Origin: an uncultured Salinimicrobium sp.
GTDB lineage: Bacteria > Bacteroidota > Bacteroidia > Flavobacteriales > Flavobacteriaceae
Direction: 5' to 3'
DNA: 64,000 nucleotides
NCBI GenBank assembly: GCA_946887075.1
Contig: CAMPKA010000003.1
Location: 62,001 to 126,000, forward strand
Under the pieces are notes generated by a model. It saw only the letters and a list, made by a program, of their open reading frames with translations, did not search any database and had not been told where the DNA came from. The position numbers and the translations under genes are program-made. Shown piece by piece: positions 35,801 to 45,175 of the stretch (positions within the stretch are counted from its first letter, which is position 1; each line of letters opens with the position of its first letter).

Positions 35801-36330
35801 CCGTTATAGGTGATACCCAGCCAGAGTTCTTTGGAGGGTTCACCAATTTCCTCAGCTATAAAGGATTTTCCCTGAGAACCCTTTTTACCTATTCCGTCGG
35901 GAATGATCTGCACTGGTTCAACCAGGCGCGTTCCATCAACTTTTCGAGCACCTTCCTGGGAGAGAACAAGACGGTAGATGTCTTAAATGCATGGACGCCG
36001 GAAAATCCAACGAGTCAGCCAAGGGTTGTATATGGAGATCCGAACAATAACGACAGAATATCCAGTTACTATGTGCATGATGCTTCTTATCTCCGGATGA
36101 AGTCAGTCAATCTTACCTACAATTTTTCAGAGGATTTCCTCAACCGGTTCGACTTCCTAAGGTCTGCGAGCATCTATGTTATAGGACAAAATCTGTTGAC
36201 TTTTACTGACTATCCTGGAGCAGATCCCGAAGCGACCAATTTGTATAACAACGACATCAGTTCCGGACGAGATAACAACAGATATCCCATCTCCAAAGTC
36301 TTTACAGCCGGGATTAAAGTCGGATTTTAA
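32818..36330 (+). CDS. SusC/RagA-family TonB-linked outer-membrane transporter with STN domain
   Basis: An 1170-aa protein; ATG 32887 is an alternative start. After the signal region an STN domain (ISLDFQNASLPEVLEAIE) interacts with FecR. Next come a carboxypeptidase-regulatory-like domain (VEGIVRDQNGVPLLGATV), the plug (QGQVPGVYV, RIRGTTSLWGSNQPLYVIDG) and a 22-strand barrel ending GIKVGF. It should import a ligand captured by the SusD partner, powered by TonB. Its STN domain and the fecI-fecR genes indicate substrate-induced expression. Confidence 0.93.
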   Translation: MRQHFPIQSKFKNIQQFLNRIKLMKFSPFFGSKGVRAFQRKTTKVFLLLVLVLGMPLNAKSFSQDKISLDFQNASLPEVLEAIENQTAYHFFYQTTLLNDQKTVSIKTSQEELHEVLNKLLKGSGLTYEIVNKQIVLKPIPLQTTNPDDQEDQRTVEGIVRDQNGVPLLGATVIEKGTSSGTMTNAEGEFRLQVEENAILLISYVGFQTAEVPVAQQTFIDVQLEPAVGELTEVVLVGYGTNEKKDIVGSIGTVEMEIIESQSPLTNVDNALQGQVPGVYVTSANGQPGAPARIRIRGTTSLWGSNQPLYVIDGIPVVANSNIPVGGTEGSNLGMELDQRGLNTPIGNISANDIKSISILKDASAGAIYGSRAANGVIIIETKSGAFGQEPQFTVDFAMSTSSPKTLEVLNAEQFREVTTRAVEAGTINNAYTRSVLDGTYFGDVDTNWEEELAPSSPVSTFFDLGAQGGTENLHYYGSIGANTQAGAFEGSGFDRYSLKLNMDSNINEIWNFGILSSLSYTDQQALDGDLTDRMYNFRPDVPVRDEDGNFSFSPNYSFANPVALSKARNLNETLLVLASFFTELEITEELSAKTMLSVNYNNGMQKSFYPRFTFRGGWSRFSGDGDGYAQESRSNYSNVMWENTLRYNDTFDEVHEIDAVAGVSFEETTQSFVKGWGEGFFNDVLTNVSSATLNRDAASHKSQSGLASYFGRINYDYESRYLLSLSGRVDGSSKFAKENKYAFFPAAGAGWRISEEAFLADVKSLDDLKIRTSWGITGQQDFGPYQWRTLFETSDYGGEPAVIISQLGNDILKWERTEQFDLGIDYSLFDFRVNGSLGYYVKNTEDAIFPVNTPGNTGFTTVLANVGDTRNSGFEFQLDADIFRREDFKWNLGFNASINRNRLVSISDDFEDEEGYIVGFGGGGRLKEGSPIGLLYGYVADGLFQDAAEIEALNQAAPGGAYQDEDTAPGDIRFKDISGPEGVPDGVIDSFDQTVIGDTQPEFFGGFTNFLSYKGFSLRTLFTYSVGNDLHWFNQARSINFSSTFLGENKTVDVLNAWTPENPTSQPRVVYGDPNNNDRISSYYVHDASYLRMKSVNLTYNFSEDFLNRFDFLRSASIYVIGQNLLTFTDYPGADPEATNLYNNDISSGRDNNRYPISKVFTAGIKVGF

Positions 36331-36341
36331 AAAAAGATAAG

Positions 36342-37694
36342 ATGAAAAAAATAACAACCATATTTATAGCCATTGCCGTCTCCCTTTTCTGGACCGGGTG
36401 TGAACTGACGGATGTGGTGGACCAAAATCCACCGAATAACCTCGTTCCTGAAAACGTGGCAACCAATGCCGGAGATGCTGAAGCGCTCCTCAACGGGGTA
36501 TATAGTACGATCATCTCGTTTGTAAGCGATTCTTATTATGCAGACTACGAACTCATCCCGGGGGGTCTCAGTGGATCGATGAGTGATATCGGTTTCGGAT
36601 CCGCCAATCTGGAAATCGAGCAGAATGACGTTCAGCAAGATAATTCAACCGTCAGTGATTTCTGGCAGATCTTTTACCAGGTAATCAACGGGGCGAACGT
36701 TACGATCGACAGGGTAAGCGAAATGCCTGAATCTGAATTTGCGCAAAACAGGAAATCAGAAATCCTGGGCGAAGCGCATTTCCTAAGAGCTATGGCCACC
36801 TTTGATGCTCTGCGGTATTTCGGACAGTACTATGATCTTTCCAGCAACCTGGGAGTTATCATCAGAACAGAGCCTGTCAACTATGTGACCCGGAATAAAG
36901 AGCGGAGTTCTGTCCAGGCGACATACGACCAAATCCTGAGCGATCTTGATTTTGCCATAGCCAATGCTCCTGATTTTTCTGTCACCTACAGGGCCTCAAA
37001 AACCTCGGCAAAAGCACTAAAGGCAAGGGTTCTACTTTTTATGGGCAGATATGAGGAAGCCGCCAGCCTGGCAGATGAGGTGATCAACTCCGGAACACGA
37101 TTCCTTGAAAGCGAATTTTCCGAGGTATTTTCACGTGGTCTGGAATCCGATGAGATGATATTCATGACCCACCGTCATTCTGATTCGGATACTGAGGACA
37201 ACAACAGGAAAAGGTTTTATCGGGCAGAACCTGGAACAACCTGGCTGCCGGACCTTATGGCTGAAGATCCCAGACAACCCTTCACTTATTTGGATGGGGA
37301 AGTCATCAAAACCAACAATGAGGAAACTTTCCGTCCTACTTACTTCATAAGATTAGCGGAAATGTACCTGATCAAAGCAGAGGCCCTGGCCAGAAGCGGA
37401 GCACCTTTGGAAGAGGTCCTGGAACCGCTTAACGTCATCCGGGAGCGTGCAGGAATAGGGCCTTCAGAAGCTACCACCCTAGAGGAGGCCATGGAGGATA
37501 TCTTTGCCGAATGGGTAAGGGAACTTGTATTTGAAAATGGAAGTGAATGGTTTGCCGCCATACGATTTGAAAAGATCATGGAACTAAAACCACAGGTAAC
37601 GAGTACGGATGAATTCATTCTTCCTATCCCTCTTGATGAACTCGATGCTAACGCGCTACTAGACCTGTCCGATCAGAATCCAGGATATCTATAA
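36342..37694 (+). CDS. SusD/RagB-family surface lipoprotein
   Basis: A 450-aa lipoprotein (signal ending FWTGC). The SusD helices are seen in AEALLNGVYSTI, EILGEAHFLRAMATFDALRYFG and the C-terminal RLAEMYLIKAEALAR and LNVIRERAG. It forms the lid over the SusC barrel on the cell surface and selects ligand. The gene starts 11 bp after susC. Confidence 0.93.
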   Translation: MKKITTIFIAIAVSLFWTGCELTDVVDQNPPNNLVPENVATNAGDAEALLNGVYSTIISFVSDSYYADYELIPGGLSGSMSDIGFGSANLEIEQNDVQQDNSTVSDFWQIFYQVINGANVTIDRVSEMPESEFAQNRKSEILGEAHFLRAMATFDALRYFGQYYDLSSNLGVIIRTEPVNYVTRNKERSSVQATYDQILSDLDFAIANAPDFSVTYRASKTSAKALKARVLLFMGRYEEAASLADEVINSGTRFLESEFSEVFSRGLESDEMIFMTHRHSDSDTEDNNRKRFYRAEPGTTWLPDLMAEDPRQPFTYLDGEVIKTNNEETFRPTYFIRLAEMYLIKAEALARSGAPLEEVLEPLNVIRERAGIGPSEATTLEEAMEDIFAEWVRELVFENGSEWFAAIRFEKIMELKPQVTSTDEFILPIPLDELDANALLDLSDQNPGYL

Positions 37695-37701
37695 TCAATC
37701 C

Positions 37702-37721
37702 GGGGCGGCGAAAGCTGCCCC
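37702..37721 (+). repeat. GNRA-loop hairpin between susD-like and M16 genes
   Basis: GGGGCGGC-GAAA-GCTGCCCC: an 8-bp stem with one G-T pair and a GAAA tetraloop. It lacks a following T-run, so it is more likely an RNA-stability or attenuation element than a full terminator. Confidence 0.6.
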
Positions 37722-37737
37722 TTACATTTAAACTAGC

Positions 37738-40572
37738 ATGACAAAACAAATCATTTTTATACGCCTCATTCTGATCGCTGTTCTCATAGGGACTCCGTGG
37801 AAAGGAGACTCTCAGGAAAAACAATGGGAGCAGCAAAAAATTCCCACCGACCCGGCAGTAAAGATTGGCGAATTGGACAATGGGATCAGGTATTTTATCA
37901 GACACAACAATAAAGCAGAGGACAAGGCTGAGCTACGACTGGTTATAAATGCAGGCTCTGTTCTGGAAACTCAGGAGCAGCAGGGAATTGCTCATTTCCT
38001 GGAACATATGGCGTTCAATGGAACCACCCATTTTGAAAAAAACGAACTGATCGGATACCTGCAGAGCCTGGGAGTGGAATTCGGGGCAGATCTCAACGCC
38101 CATACCAGTTTTGACGAAACCGTCTATAAACTCACCATACCGACCAACAACCAGGAAATTCTGAATGATGGCTTTCAGATCATAAGGGACTGGGCAGATG
38201 GAATAACACTTGCTGAAGAAGACATCGATGCCGAACGTGGCGTTGTAGCGGAAGAACTCCGTAGCGGGCTCAGCTCTGGAAGGAGAATGTTCAATGAATA
38301 TGTCGGGGTAATTACCAATGACTCCAGGTATTCTGAGCGGCTACCTATAGGGAAACTTGATGTGATTATGAATGCGCCGTACGAAGAGATAAGGAGTTTT
38401 TACAGGGATTGGTACAGGCCCGGATTGATGGGTATAGTCGTGGTTGGGGACATCGACCCTGATGTGGCAGAAAAAAAGATCAAGGAGTATTTCGGTGACA
38501 TGGAGGCACCTTCAGATACAAAGGAAAGAAAGGATTATACCATTCCGGACAATGAAGGCATAAAAGTGGCTGTTACCAGCGACGAGGAAGCCGACGCGGT
38601 TAATTTCTGGGCCTACTATAAGAAAGACAAGAAAGTATCTCTGGACCTGGGCGACCTTCGGGAAGACCTCCTTGAGAATCTGTACACCAGTATCCTGAAC
38701 CAGAGGCTTGATGATCTTCAGCAGAAAGGTGAAGTGGCGTTTCTTTCAGGTTCTGCCGGTATAGGGAACTTTATCGGGGACAAAAGTGCCTACTTCATCG
38801 GTGGAAGCCTAAAACAATCAGAGATCAAAGAAGGCATTCGTGATTTCATCGTCGAGAGCGAACGTCTCAAACAACATGGCGTGACGCCGGGAGAACTGCA
38901 GAGACATAAACGCAAACTCCTGAACCAGGCAGAGATCCAGATGAAGGAAGAAGGGAAACTGAGTTCACGATACTACCTGGAACAGTACATAGACCATTTT
39001 ATGGAAGGTGAGCCGATTCCGAGTGATAGCTTCCTTTATCAATTCTATAATGAACAGCTTCCGGGTATTTCTCTGGAGGAGGTGAATGCTGTAGCCGATA
39101 AATGGATTGGGCAGGATAATATAGCCGTTGTTCTGACCGCCCCGGAACAAGAGGACCTGGACCTGCCTTCCGAGAAAGAAATTCAAGAGATCATAGAGAC
39201 GGTATCAAATCAGAACCTCAAACCTTACCAGAATGCGCTGACTGTTGATCATATTATGGATGAGAAGCCGAGAGCGGGGCGGATATTGAACAGCGAATAC
39301 TTCCCAGAGATCAACACCACGGAATTAACGCTATCAAATGGGGTTACTGTCGTCTTGAAACCAACTGAGTTCCAGACTGACCTCATCAATATGAGTTCAT
39401 TCCGGGCGGGAGGAAGTTCTCTAGCTCCGGATTCTCTCTATGTCTCAGCTCGCAATGCTGGTTTGCTTATCAACGGAAGTGGAGTGAATGGTATCAGTGG
39501 TCCCGACCTTGAGAAACTCACAATGGGACAGACCGTGAGTGTGAGCCCATATATTAATTTCTATGATGAACTCGTAAACGGGACGAGTTCCCGGGAGGAC
39601 CTGGAAACAATGCTGCAACTCACTTACCTGTATTTCACCGCTCCAAATAAAAATGAGGATGCGTTCAGGACGATGAAGGAAAGGCTTATTGCCAGAGCTA
39701 AAAATCCCGATGCTGACCCGTATAGATACTTTTACAGGAAGGTGGCAGAGACCATTACGGATAATCACCTGAGGGCAGTACCGATCACAGCCGAACAATA
39801 TGAGGAAGAATTCAAGCTGGACCAGGCATACCAATTCTACAAGGAACGGTTTTCCAATGCAGATGACTTTACCTTCATATTCGTAGGAAGTTTTGACCCC
39901 CAAAAGATTAAACCCCTTATTGCGCAATATCTCGGGAGTCTTCCCTCCAATGAGGTAGATAGTCATTCCGGTGATATCGGCCTTAGATATGTAGAGGGTG
40001 GAATCGATAAAACATACTATAAAGGTAAGGAGGACAAAGCCTCGGTTATCATGCGTTTCGTTGGGGGAACTTCTTTCACCCCCAGGAAAAAACAAATGAT
40101 GGACGCACTGGAGCGGGTACTTAGGCTGAAGCTATATGAAGAGCTTCGGGAGGAACAAGGAGGGGTCTATGGTGTCAGGGTCTCCGGCTACGCGACCGAT
40201 GTTCCGTACCAGTGGTACAGAGTAAATATCGAATTTACCTGTGCGCCCGAAAACGTTGAGGATCTTATCGATTCTGTATGGGAAGAAATCGCAGATATTA
40301 AGGAAGATGGAGTAAGTGAAGGAGATTTGGAAAAAATCAAGAAAGCATTAAGACTCAACGCAGAGGAAGGTCTTAAGTATAATGGATATTGGATAAATCA
40401 GCTGAAAGAGGTCTACAGCTATGACCTCGATCCATTAAGCATTGCAGATTACACTGCATTTGCAGATCAACTTACCGCAGAGGACTTGCAAGAGGCTGCT
40501 CAGAAGTATCTTATCAAGGAAACTTATGCGCAATTCGTACTGCTTCCGGAAGATCTGGAACCAACGGAGTAG
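37738..40572 (+). CDS. M16-family zinc metallopeptidase, two-domain
   Basis: A 944-aa protein with a signal peptide. The inverted zinc motif is HFLEH (86-90) in IAHFLEHMAFNG, with the later ligand region ERGVVAEELRSG. The two halves, each with a pair of M16 alpha-beta domains, give the pitrilysin/PqqL-like clamshell. It would cut peptides in the periplasm. It is the last gene of the SusCD locus, separated by a 43-bp gap and a hairpin, and is followed by a strong terminator. Confidence 0.92.
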   Translation: MTKQIIFIRLILIAVLIGTPWKGDSQEKQWEQQKIPTDPAVKIGELDNGIRYFIRHNNKAEDKAELRLVINAGSVLETQEQQGIAHFLEHMAFNGTTHFEKNELIGYLQSLGVEFGADLNAHTSFDETVYKLTIPTNNQEILNDGFQIIRDWADGITLAEEDIDAERGVVAEELRSGLSSGRRMFNEYVGVITNDSRYSERLPIGKLDVIMNAPYEEIRSFYRDWYRPGLMGIVVVGDIDPDVAEKKIKEYFGDMEAPSDTKERKDYTIPDNEGIKVAVTSDEEADAVNFWAYYKKDKKVSLDLGDLREDLLENLYTSILNQRLDDLQQKGEVAFLSGSAGIGNFIGDKSAYFIGGSLKQSEIKEGIRDFIVESERLKQHGVTPGELQRHKRKLLNQAEIQMKEEGKLSSRYYLEQYIDHFMEGEPIPSDSFLYQFYNEQLPGISLEEVNAVADKWIGQDNIAVVLTAPEQEDLDLPSEKEIQEIIETVSNQNLKPYQNALTVDHIMDEKPRAGRILNSEYFPEINTTELTLSNGVTVVLKPTEFQTDLINMSSFRAGGSSLAPDSLYVSARNAGLLINGSGVNGISGPDLEKLTMGQTVSVSPYINFYDELVNGTSSREDLETMLQLTYLYFTAPNKNEDAFRTMKERLIARAKNPDADPYRYFYRKVAETITDNHLRAVPITAEQYEEEFKLDQAYQFYKERFSNADDFTFIFVGSFDPQKIKPLIAQYLGSLPSNEVDSHSGDIGLRYVEGGIDKTYYKGKEDKASVIMRFVGGTSFTPRKKQMMDALERVLRLKLYEELREEQGGVYGVRVSGYATDVPYQWYRVNIEFTCAPENVEDLIDSVWEEIADIKEDGVSEGDLEKIKKALRLNAEEGLKYNGYWINQLKEVYSYDLDPLSIADYTAFADQLTAEDLQEAAQKYLIKETYAQFVLLPEDLEPTE

Positions 40573-40598
40573 GCTAATTTTATCCTACAGGATTAGCC

Positions 40599-40626
40599 AG
40601 GACCGCCTTATGGGGCGGTCCTTTTT
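40599..40626 (+). terminator. Rho-independent terminator after the M16 gene
   Basis: AGGACCGCC/GGCGGTCCT 9-bp perfect stem (40599-40607 with 40614-40622), 6-nt loop, then T-run to 40626. A second hairpin GGCTAAT/ATTAGCC lies just upstream. Confidence 0.9.
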
Positions 40627-40680
40627 CTTGTTTGAGAACCGGAGCGGGTAAAAATTGCCGCTTTTATTTAGGGAAAAAAT

Positions 40681-40688
40681 TAACTTTG
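40681..40688 (+). promoter_or_regulatory. -7 box of the uridine kinase gene
   Basis: TAACTTTG matches TAnnTTTG exactly, 16 bp before ATG 40705. The nearest TTG upstream is 23 bp away rather than 19. Confidence 0.45.
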
Positions 40689-40704
40689 TTCCCAAAATCG
40701 GGAT

Positions 40705-41313
40705 ATGCTCATTATTGGTATTGCGGGGGGCACTGGCAGTGGGAAAACGACTGTTGTAAACCAAATCATTGAAGAACTTAGAAATGAAGAAGTGGATGTC
40801 ATTTCACAGGATTCCTATTACCAGGATACCAGTCACCTGACTTACGAGGAACGCACCCGGATCAATTTTGACCATCCCAAGTCCATCGACTTTGATCTTC
40901 TGGTTTCCCATCTTAAAGACCTGAGAGCGGGAAGACCAATCGCGCAACCGGTGTATTCCTTCAAAGAGCATAACCGTACCCCGGAAACCATATCAATAGT
41001 ACCTCGTAAGGTAATTATAGTAGAAGGAATCTTAATTCTCACCCATCCGGATATCCGAGAGATGTTTGACATTAAGATTTATGTTCACGCAGACAGTGAT
41101 GAACGCCTTATCAGGCGGTTAAAGCGAGACATTGCAGAACGAGGAAGAGATCTGGATGAGGTTCTGAATCGCTACCAAACAACGTTGAAACCCATGCATC
41201 AGCAGTTCATAGAGCCCACTAAGGAATTTGCCGATATTATCATTCCTACCAACAGGTATAATACAGTTGCTGTTGATATCGTGCAAACGATTATCCGACA
41301 GCGTTTGGTCTAA
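40705..41313 (+). CDS. udk: Uridine kinase
   Basis: A 202-aa P-loop kinase. GIAGGTGSGKTT is the Walker A motif at residues 5-16. ISQDSYYQD, NFDHPKSIDFDLL, VPRKVIIVEGILIL and RLIRRLKRDIAERGRD are standard for uridine/cytidine kinases. It salvages uridine and cytidine to their monophosphates. The next gene starts 17 bp later. Confidence 0.95.
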   Translation: MLIIGIAGGTGSGKTTVVNQIIEELRNEEVDVISQDSYYQDTSHLTYEERTRINFDHPKSIDFDLLVSHLKDLRAGRPIAQPVYSFKEHNRTPETISIVPRKVIIVEGILILTHPDIREMFDIKIYVHADSDERLIRRLKRDIAERGRDLDEVLNRYQTTLKPMHQQFIEPTKEFADIIIPTNRYNTVAVDIVQTIIRQRLV

Positions 41314-41330
41314 TTTTGTATCTTCGGATT

Positions 41331-41648
41331 ATGAGCATAAAAAAGATCTTCAGGAATCGATGGTTTCGGCTTGCCAGCAACAAATACCTTCTTGTGTTGA
41401 TCGCATTTCTGGTTTGGATGGCTTTTCTCGACAGCAATTCCTGGCTGATTCATCGGGAACTGAATGCGGAAATAAGGGACCTGGAGAAAAACCAGGAATA
41501 TTATATCAACCAGATCAACAAGGACAAGGCTGTAATAGAACAGCTGGATGATTCCCTGGAATTGGAAAAATTCGCGAGACAGGAATATTTTATGAAACGC
41601 GAAAACGAGGAGATCTATATTATTGAATTTCAGGAAAATAACAAATAG
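41331..41648 (+). CDS. FtsB/DivIC-like septum formation initiator
   Basis: From ATG 41331 it has 105 aa; a TTG five codons earlier is less likely. One transmembrane helix (KYLLVLIAFLVWMAFLD) is followed by a coiled coil (ELNAEIRDLEKNQEYYINQI) and the conserved LEKFARQEYFMKRENEEIYII end. It should be part of the division-site FtsB/FtsL complex. Confidence 0.85.
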   Translation: MSIKKIFRNRWFRLASNKYLLVLIAFLVWMAFLDSNSWLIHRELNAEIRDLEKNQEYYINQINKDKAVIEQLDDSLELEKFARQEYFMKRENEEIYIIEFQENNK

Positions 41649-41679
41649 GCATATTGATCACAGGGAGAAAGTAAACGGC

Positions 41680-43059
41680 ATGAGCAAGGATCTATTCCCA
41701 GAATTTGAAGGGGTAACTGCCAAACAATGGAAACAAAAGATCCAGTATGATCTCAAAGGAAGGGACTACAATGATCTGGTCTGGAGTGCTCCGGAAGGGA
41801 TTGCAGTAAACCCATTCTACCATCCGGATCAGGTCAGGGATACCTATAATATCCCGGGGCCTGAAGGATGGACCATCATCGAGAAAATCTATGCAGGCGA
41901 AGCGCAGCCTGCCAATAAGAAAGCACTTAAGGCACTTGACAGAGGGGCAGAAGGCCTATGGTTGATCCTTCCTTCAGATCAAATCGACCTTGAGGTACTT
42001 TTTCGCGATATCAATCTGCAGGAAGTCCCTATCTATCTTGAGCCCCAGTTTCTGTCTGCCGATTTTGCCCGGAGATTACAAAGTCTGGTAAAGGGATCTT
42101 CAGCAATTTCCCTGATAACCGATGTTATAGGCAACCTTGCGCGCACCGGCAACTGGTACAAGGACAATGCGAATGATCATCGAGAACTGGAAGATATGGC
42201 GTCCCATAGCCCCGATTTTCAGGCCTTAATTTCCATCGATACCAGGCTCTATCAAAATGCAGGTGCCGATATCGTACAACAACTTGCATATGCGATGGCT
42301 CACCTGAACGAGTACCTGCATTTTTTGGAACAGAAAAATCTACAGAGGAAGGCGAGAAAATTTCTGTTTATGACCTCTACCGGAGGAAATTATTTCTTCG
42401 AGATTGCCAAGATCCGAACCTTAAGGATCCTGTTTGCCACCCTGGCCAGGGAATATGGTATTTCAGAAAGATGCCATATACTGGCACAGCCTTCAAGGCG
42501 CAATAAGACCCTCTATGATTTTAATGTCAATCTTCTGCGAACCACAACGGAGTGCATGAGTGCGATCACAGGGGGTGCTGACAGTATTTGTAATATGGCC
42601 TATGATGAGATCTATCACAAAGACAACGATTTTGGAAGACGAATAGCCCGGAACCAGCTCCTCATTCTGAAGCATGAAGCCTACTTTGGCAAAGTTGCCG
42701 ATCCAGCAGCGGGAAGTTTTTATCTCGAGCGTCTTACAGGGCAATTTGCGGAAAAGGCACTGGAACTTTTTAAGCAGATAGAGGCAGGAGGTGGTTTCCT
42801 TCACATGTTAAAGGAAGGTACGGTGCAACGAAAAATAAAAGAGCAGGCGGACCTGGAGCAGGAGATGTTCGATCAGGGAAGACTGACCCTGATCGGGACA
42901 AACAAGTATCTGAATCCCGAGGACAGGATGCAGGGAGAGCTGGAGCTGTTTCCATTTGTCAAGAGAAAATCCAGGAAGACTTTTTTGCCCCCTGTTGTTG
43001 AAAAAAGGATTTCGGAGGATCTGGAGCAACGAAGACTCCAGGAAGAAAAAGAGCAATAA
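41680..43059 (+). CDS. mutA: Methylmalonyl-CoA mutase, small subunit
   Basis: From ATG 41680, after AGGGAGAAAG, it has 459 aa. It has the TIM-barrel of the mutase ([24 protein letters not shown], shown by [10 protein letters not shown], and [14 protein letters not shown]) but lacks a cobalamin-binding domain, as expected for the non-catalytic partner. It pairs with the large subunit, which begins 1 bp after its stop. Confidence 0.92.
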   Translation: MSKDLFPEFEGVTAKQWKQKIQYDLKGRDYNDLVWSAPEGIAVNPFYHPDQVRDTYNIPGPEGWTIIEKIYAGEAQPANKKALKALDRGAEGLWLILPSDQIDLEVLFRDINLQEVPIYLEPQFLSADFARRLQSLVKGSSAISLITDVIGNLARTGNWYKDNANDHRELEDMASHSPDFQALISIDTRLYQNAGADIVQQLAYAMAHLNEYLHFLEQKNLQRKARKFLFMTSTGGNYFFEIAKIRTLRILFATLAREYGISERCHILAQPSRRNKTLYDFNVNLLRTTTECMSAITGGADSICNMAYDEIYHKDNDFGRRIARNQLLILKHEAYFGKVADPAAGSFYLERLTGQFAEKALELFKQIEAGGGFLHMLKEGTVQRKIKEQADLEQEMFDQGRLTLIGTNKYLNPEDRMQGELELFPFVKRKSRKTFLPPVVEKRISEDLEQRRLQEEKEQ

Positions 43060-43060
43060 G

Positions 43061-45151
43061 GTGAAAAGCATAAAGAGAAGAAAATTTAAGGATCTGAAAT
43101 TAGTTCCGGACTCTTCGATTCTGACCAGTTCGGAAAACGGGCGTGAAAGGGTCCCGAAGCGGCCCCACCATCTCCGTTTTGCCGCAGGGATCCCTCCATT
43201 CCTCAGAGGTCCATATAGCACGATGTATGTTTCTCGCCCCTGGACCATCCGGCAATATGCTGGCTATTCCACGGCAGAAGAAAGCAATGCTTTCTACAGG
43301 AGAAATCTTGCTGCTGGACAGAAAGGACTTTCTGTTGCTTTTGATCTTGCCACCCACAGAGGCTATGACAGCGATCATCCTCGTGTTGTAGGAGATGTGG
43401 GCAAAGCGGGGGTAGCTATCGATTCTGTTGAGGATATGAAGGTTCTTTTTGATCAGATTCCGCTGGAACAAATGTCGGTCTCCATGACCATGAACGGAGC
43501 GGTACTTCCAATCATGGCGTTTTATATTGTTGCTGCAGAGGAGCAGGGTGTGAAGACCGAGCAGCTTTCGGGTACAATCCAAAATGATATTCTGAAGGAA
43601 TTCATGGTTCGCAACACCTATATCTATCCGCCTGCACCTTCGATGCGTATTGTCTCTGACATCTTTCGTTATACGGCCAAAAGAATGCCCAGGTTCAACA
43701 GCATTAGCATTTCAGGATATCACATGCAGGAAGCCGGAGCGACGAGCGAAATCGAATTAGCCTACACGCTGGCAGATGGGTTGGAATATATCCGAAAAGG
43801 CATTGAGGCGGGGCTCCATATCGATTCCTTTGCACCACGTCTTTCTTTCTTCTGGGCCATAGGGATGGATCATTTTACCGAAATTGCAAAACTGCGTGCC
43901 GGGAGGGCGCTCTGGGCAAAGCTTGTCAAGAAATTCGGACCTGAAAATGAAAAATCTTTAGCCCTTAGAACCCATTGTCAAACCAGTGGCTGGAGCCTTG
44001 CTGCCCAGGAACCTTTCAATAACGTTGCCAGAACCTGTGTTGAAGCTGCAGCGGCTGCTTTCGGTGGAACCCAGAGCCTCCACACAAACGCCCTCGATGA
44101 GGCCATAGCCTTACCTACCGATTTTTCTGCCAGGATAGCCAGAAATACGCAACTTCATCTCCAAACAGAGACCCAGATTACCCGTACGGTAGATCCTTGG
44201 GGTGGAAGTCATTACCTGGAACAGCTTACAGAAAAAATAGCGGCCAAAGCCTGGGAGCTTATCGAGGAAATTGAGCAACTGGGTGGCATGACAAAAGCGA
44301 TCGAGGCCGGGATTCCAAAAATGAGAATAGAGGAAGCTGCCGCTAAAAAACAAGCCAGAATTGACAGTGGTAAGGACATCCTGGTAGGTGTAAATAAATT
44401 CAGAAATGATCAAGAAGATGCCATTAGCACGCTGGAAATAGACAATCAACAGGTCAGACAAGAGCAGATTTCCCGTCTACAGAAGCTCAGGGAGACCAGG
44501 AATTCGGATAAGGTGAACGCTGCCCTTGATGCATTAACACAGGCAGCGCGAACCGAAGGAGAAAATTTATTGACTCATGCCGTTCTGGCTGCCAGAGAAA
44601 GAGCTACATTAGGGGAAATAAGCGACGCCTTAGAAGCTGCTTTTGGACGTTATCAGGCAAAAAGTCAATCTTTCAGTGGTGTGTATTCCAAAGAAATAAA
44701 AAGCGATTCATCCTTTCTCCAAGCCCGGGGAATGGCGGATACTTTCGCCCAGCAAGAGGGTCGGAGACCTCGGATCATGATTGCGAAAATGGGACAGGAC
44801 GGACATGACCGGGGAGCAAAGGTGGTGGCAACAGCTTACGCCGACCTGGGTTTTGATGTTGATGTTGGTCCCCTTTTCCAAACTCCAGTGGAGGCAGCCC
44901 GGCAGGCAGTCGAAAATGACGTTCATATTCTTGGAGTCTCCTCTTTGGCCGCAGGTCATAAAACACTGGTACCTCAGGTGGTCGAAGAACTGAGGAAACT
45001 AGGACGGGAGGATATAATGGTCGTCGTAGGAGGGGTAATTCCTTCACAGGACTATCAGTTTCTTTTCGATTCCGGAGCCACCGCCGTGTTCGGGCCGGGC
45101 ACCAAAATCAGTGATGCGGCTATGGAGTTACTGGGGATCCTTATCGAGTAA
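43061..45151 (+). CDS. mutB: Methylmalonyl-CoA mutase, large catalytic subunit
   Basis: GTG 43061, one base after the small-subunit stop, gives 696 aa; a longer frame from 42956 would overlap the upstream gene by 100 bp. The catalytic barrel shows [35 protein letters not shown] and [11 protein letters not shown]. The C-terminal B12 domain has [13 protein letters not shown] with the cobalt-ligating His. It interconverts succinyl-CoA and methylmalonyl-CoA. Confidence 0.95.
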   Translation: MKSIKRRKFKDLKLVPDSSILTSSENGRERVPKRPHHLRFAAGIPPFLRGPYSTMYVSRPWTIRQYAGYSTAEESNAFYRRNLAAGQKGLSVAFDLATHRGYDSDHPRVVGDVGKAGVAIDSVEDMKVLFDQIPLEQMSVSMTMNGAVLPIMAFYIVAAEEQGVKTEQLSGTIQNDILKEFMVRNTYIYPPAPSMRIVSDIFRYTAKRMPRFNSISISGYHMQEAGATSEIELAYTLADGLEYIRKGIEAGLHIDSFAPRLSFFWAIGMDHFTEIAKLRAGRALWAKLVKKFGPENEKSLALRTHCQTSGWSLAAQEPFNNVARTCVEAAAAAFGGTQSLHTNALDEAIALPTDFSARIARNTQLHLQTETQITRTVDPWGGSHYLEQLTEKIAAKAWELIEEIEQLGGMTKAIEAGIPKMRIEEAAAKKQARIDSGKDILVGVNKFRNDQEDAISTLEIDNQQVRQEQISRLQKLRETRNSDKVNAALDALTQAARTEGENLLTHAVLAARERATLGEISDALEAAFGRYQAKSQSFSGVYSKEIKSDSSFLQARGMADTFAQQEGRRPRIMIAKMGQDGHDRGAKVVATAYADLGFDVDVGPLFQTPVEAARQAVENDVHILGVSSLAAGHKTLVPQVVEELRKLGREDIMVVVGGVIPSQDYQFLFDSGATAVFGPGTKISDAAMELLGILIE

Positions 45152-45175
45152 AGACCGATTTCTAAACATGTGAAG

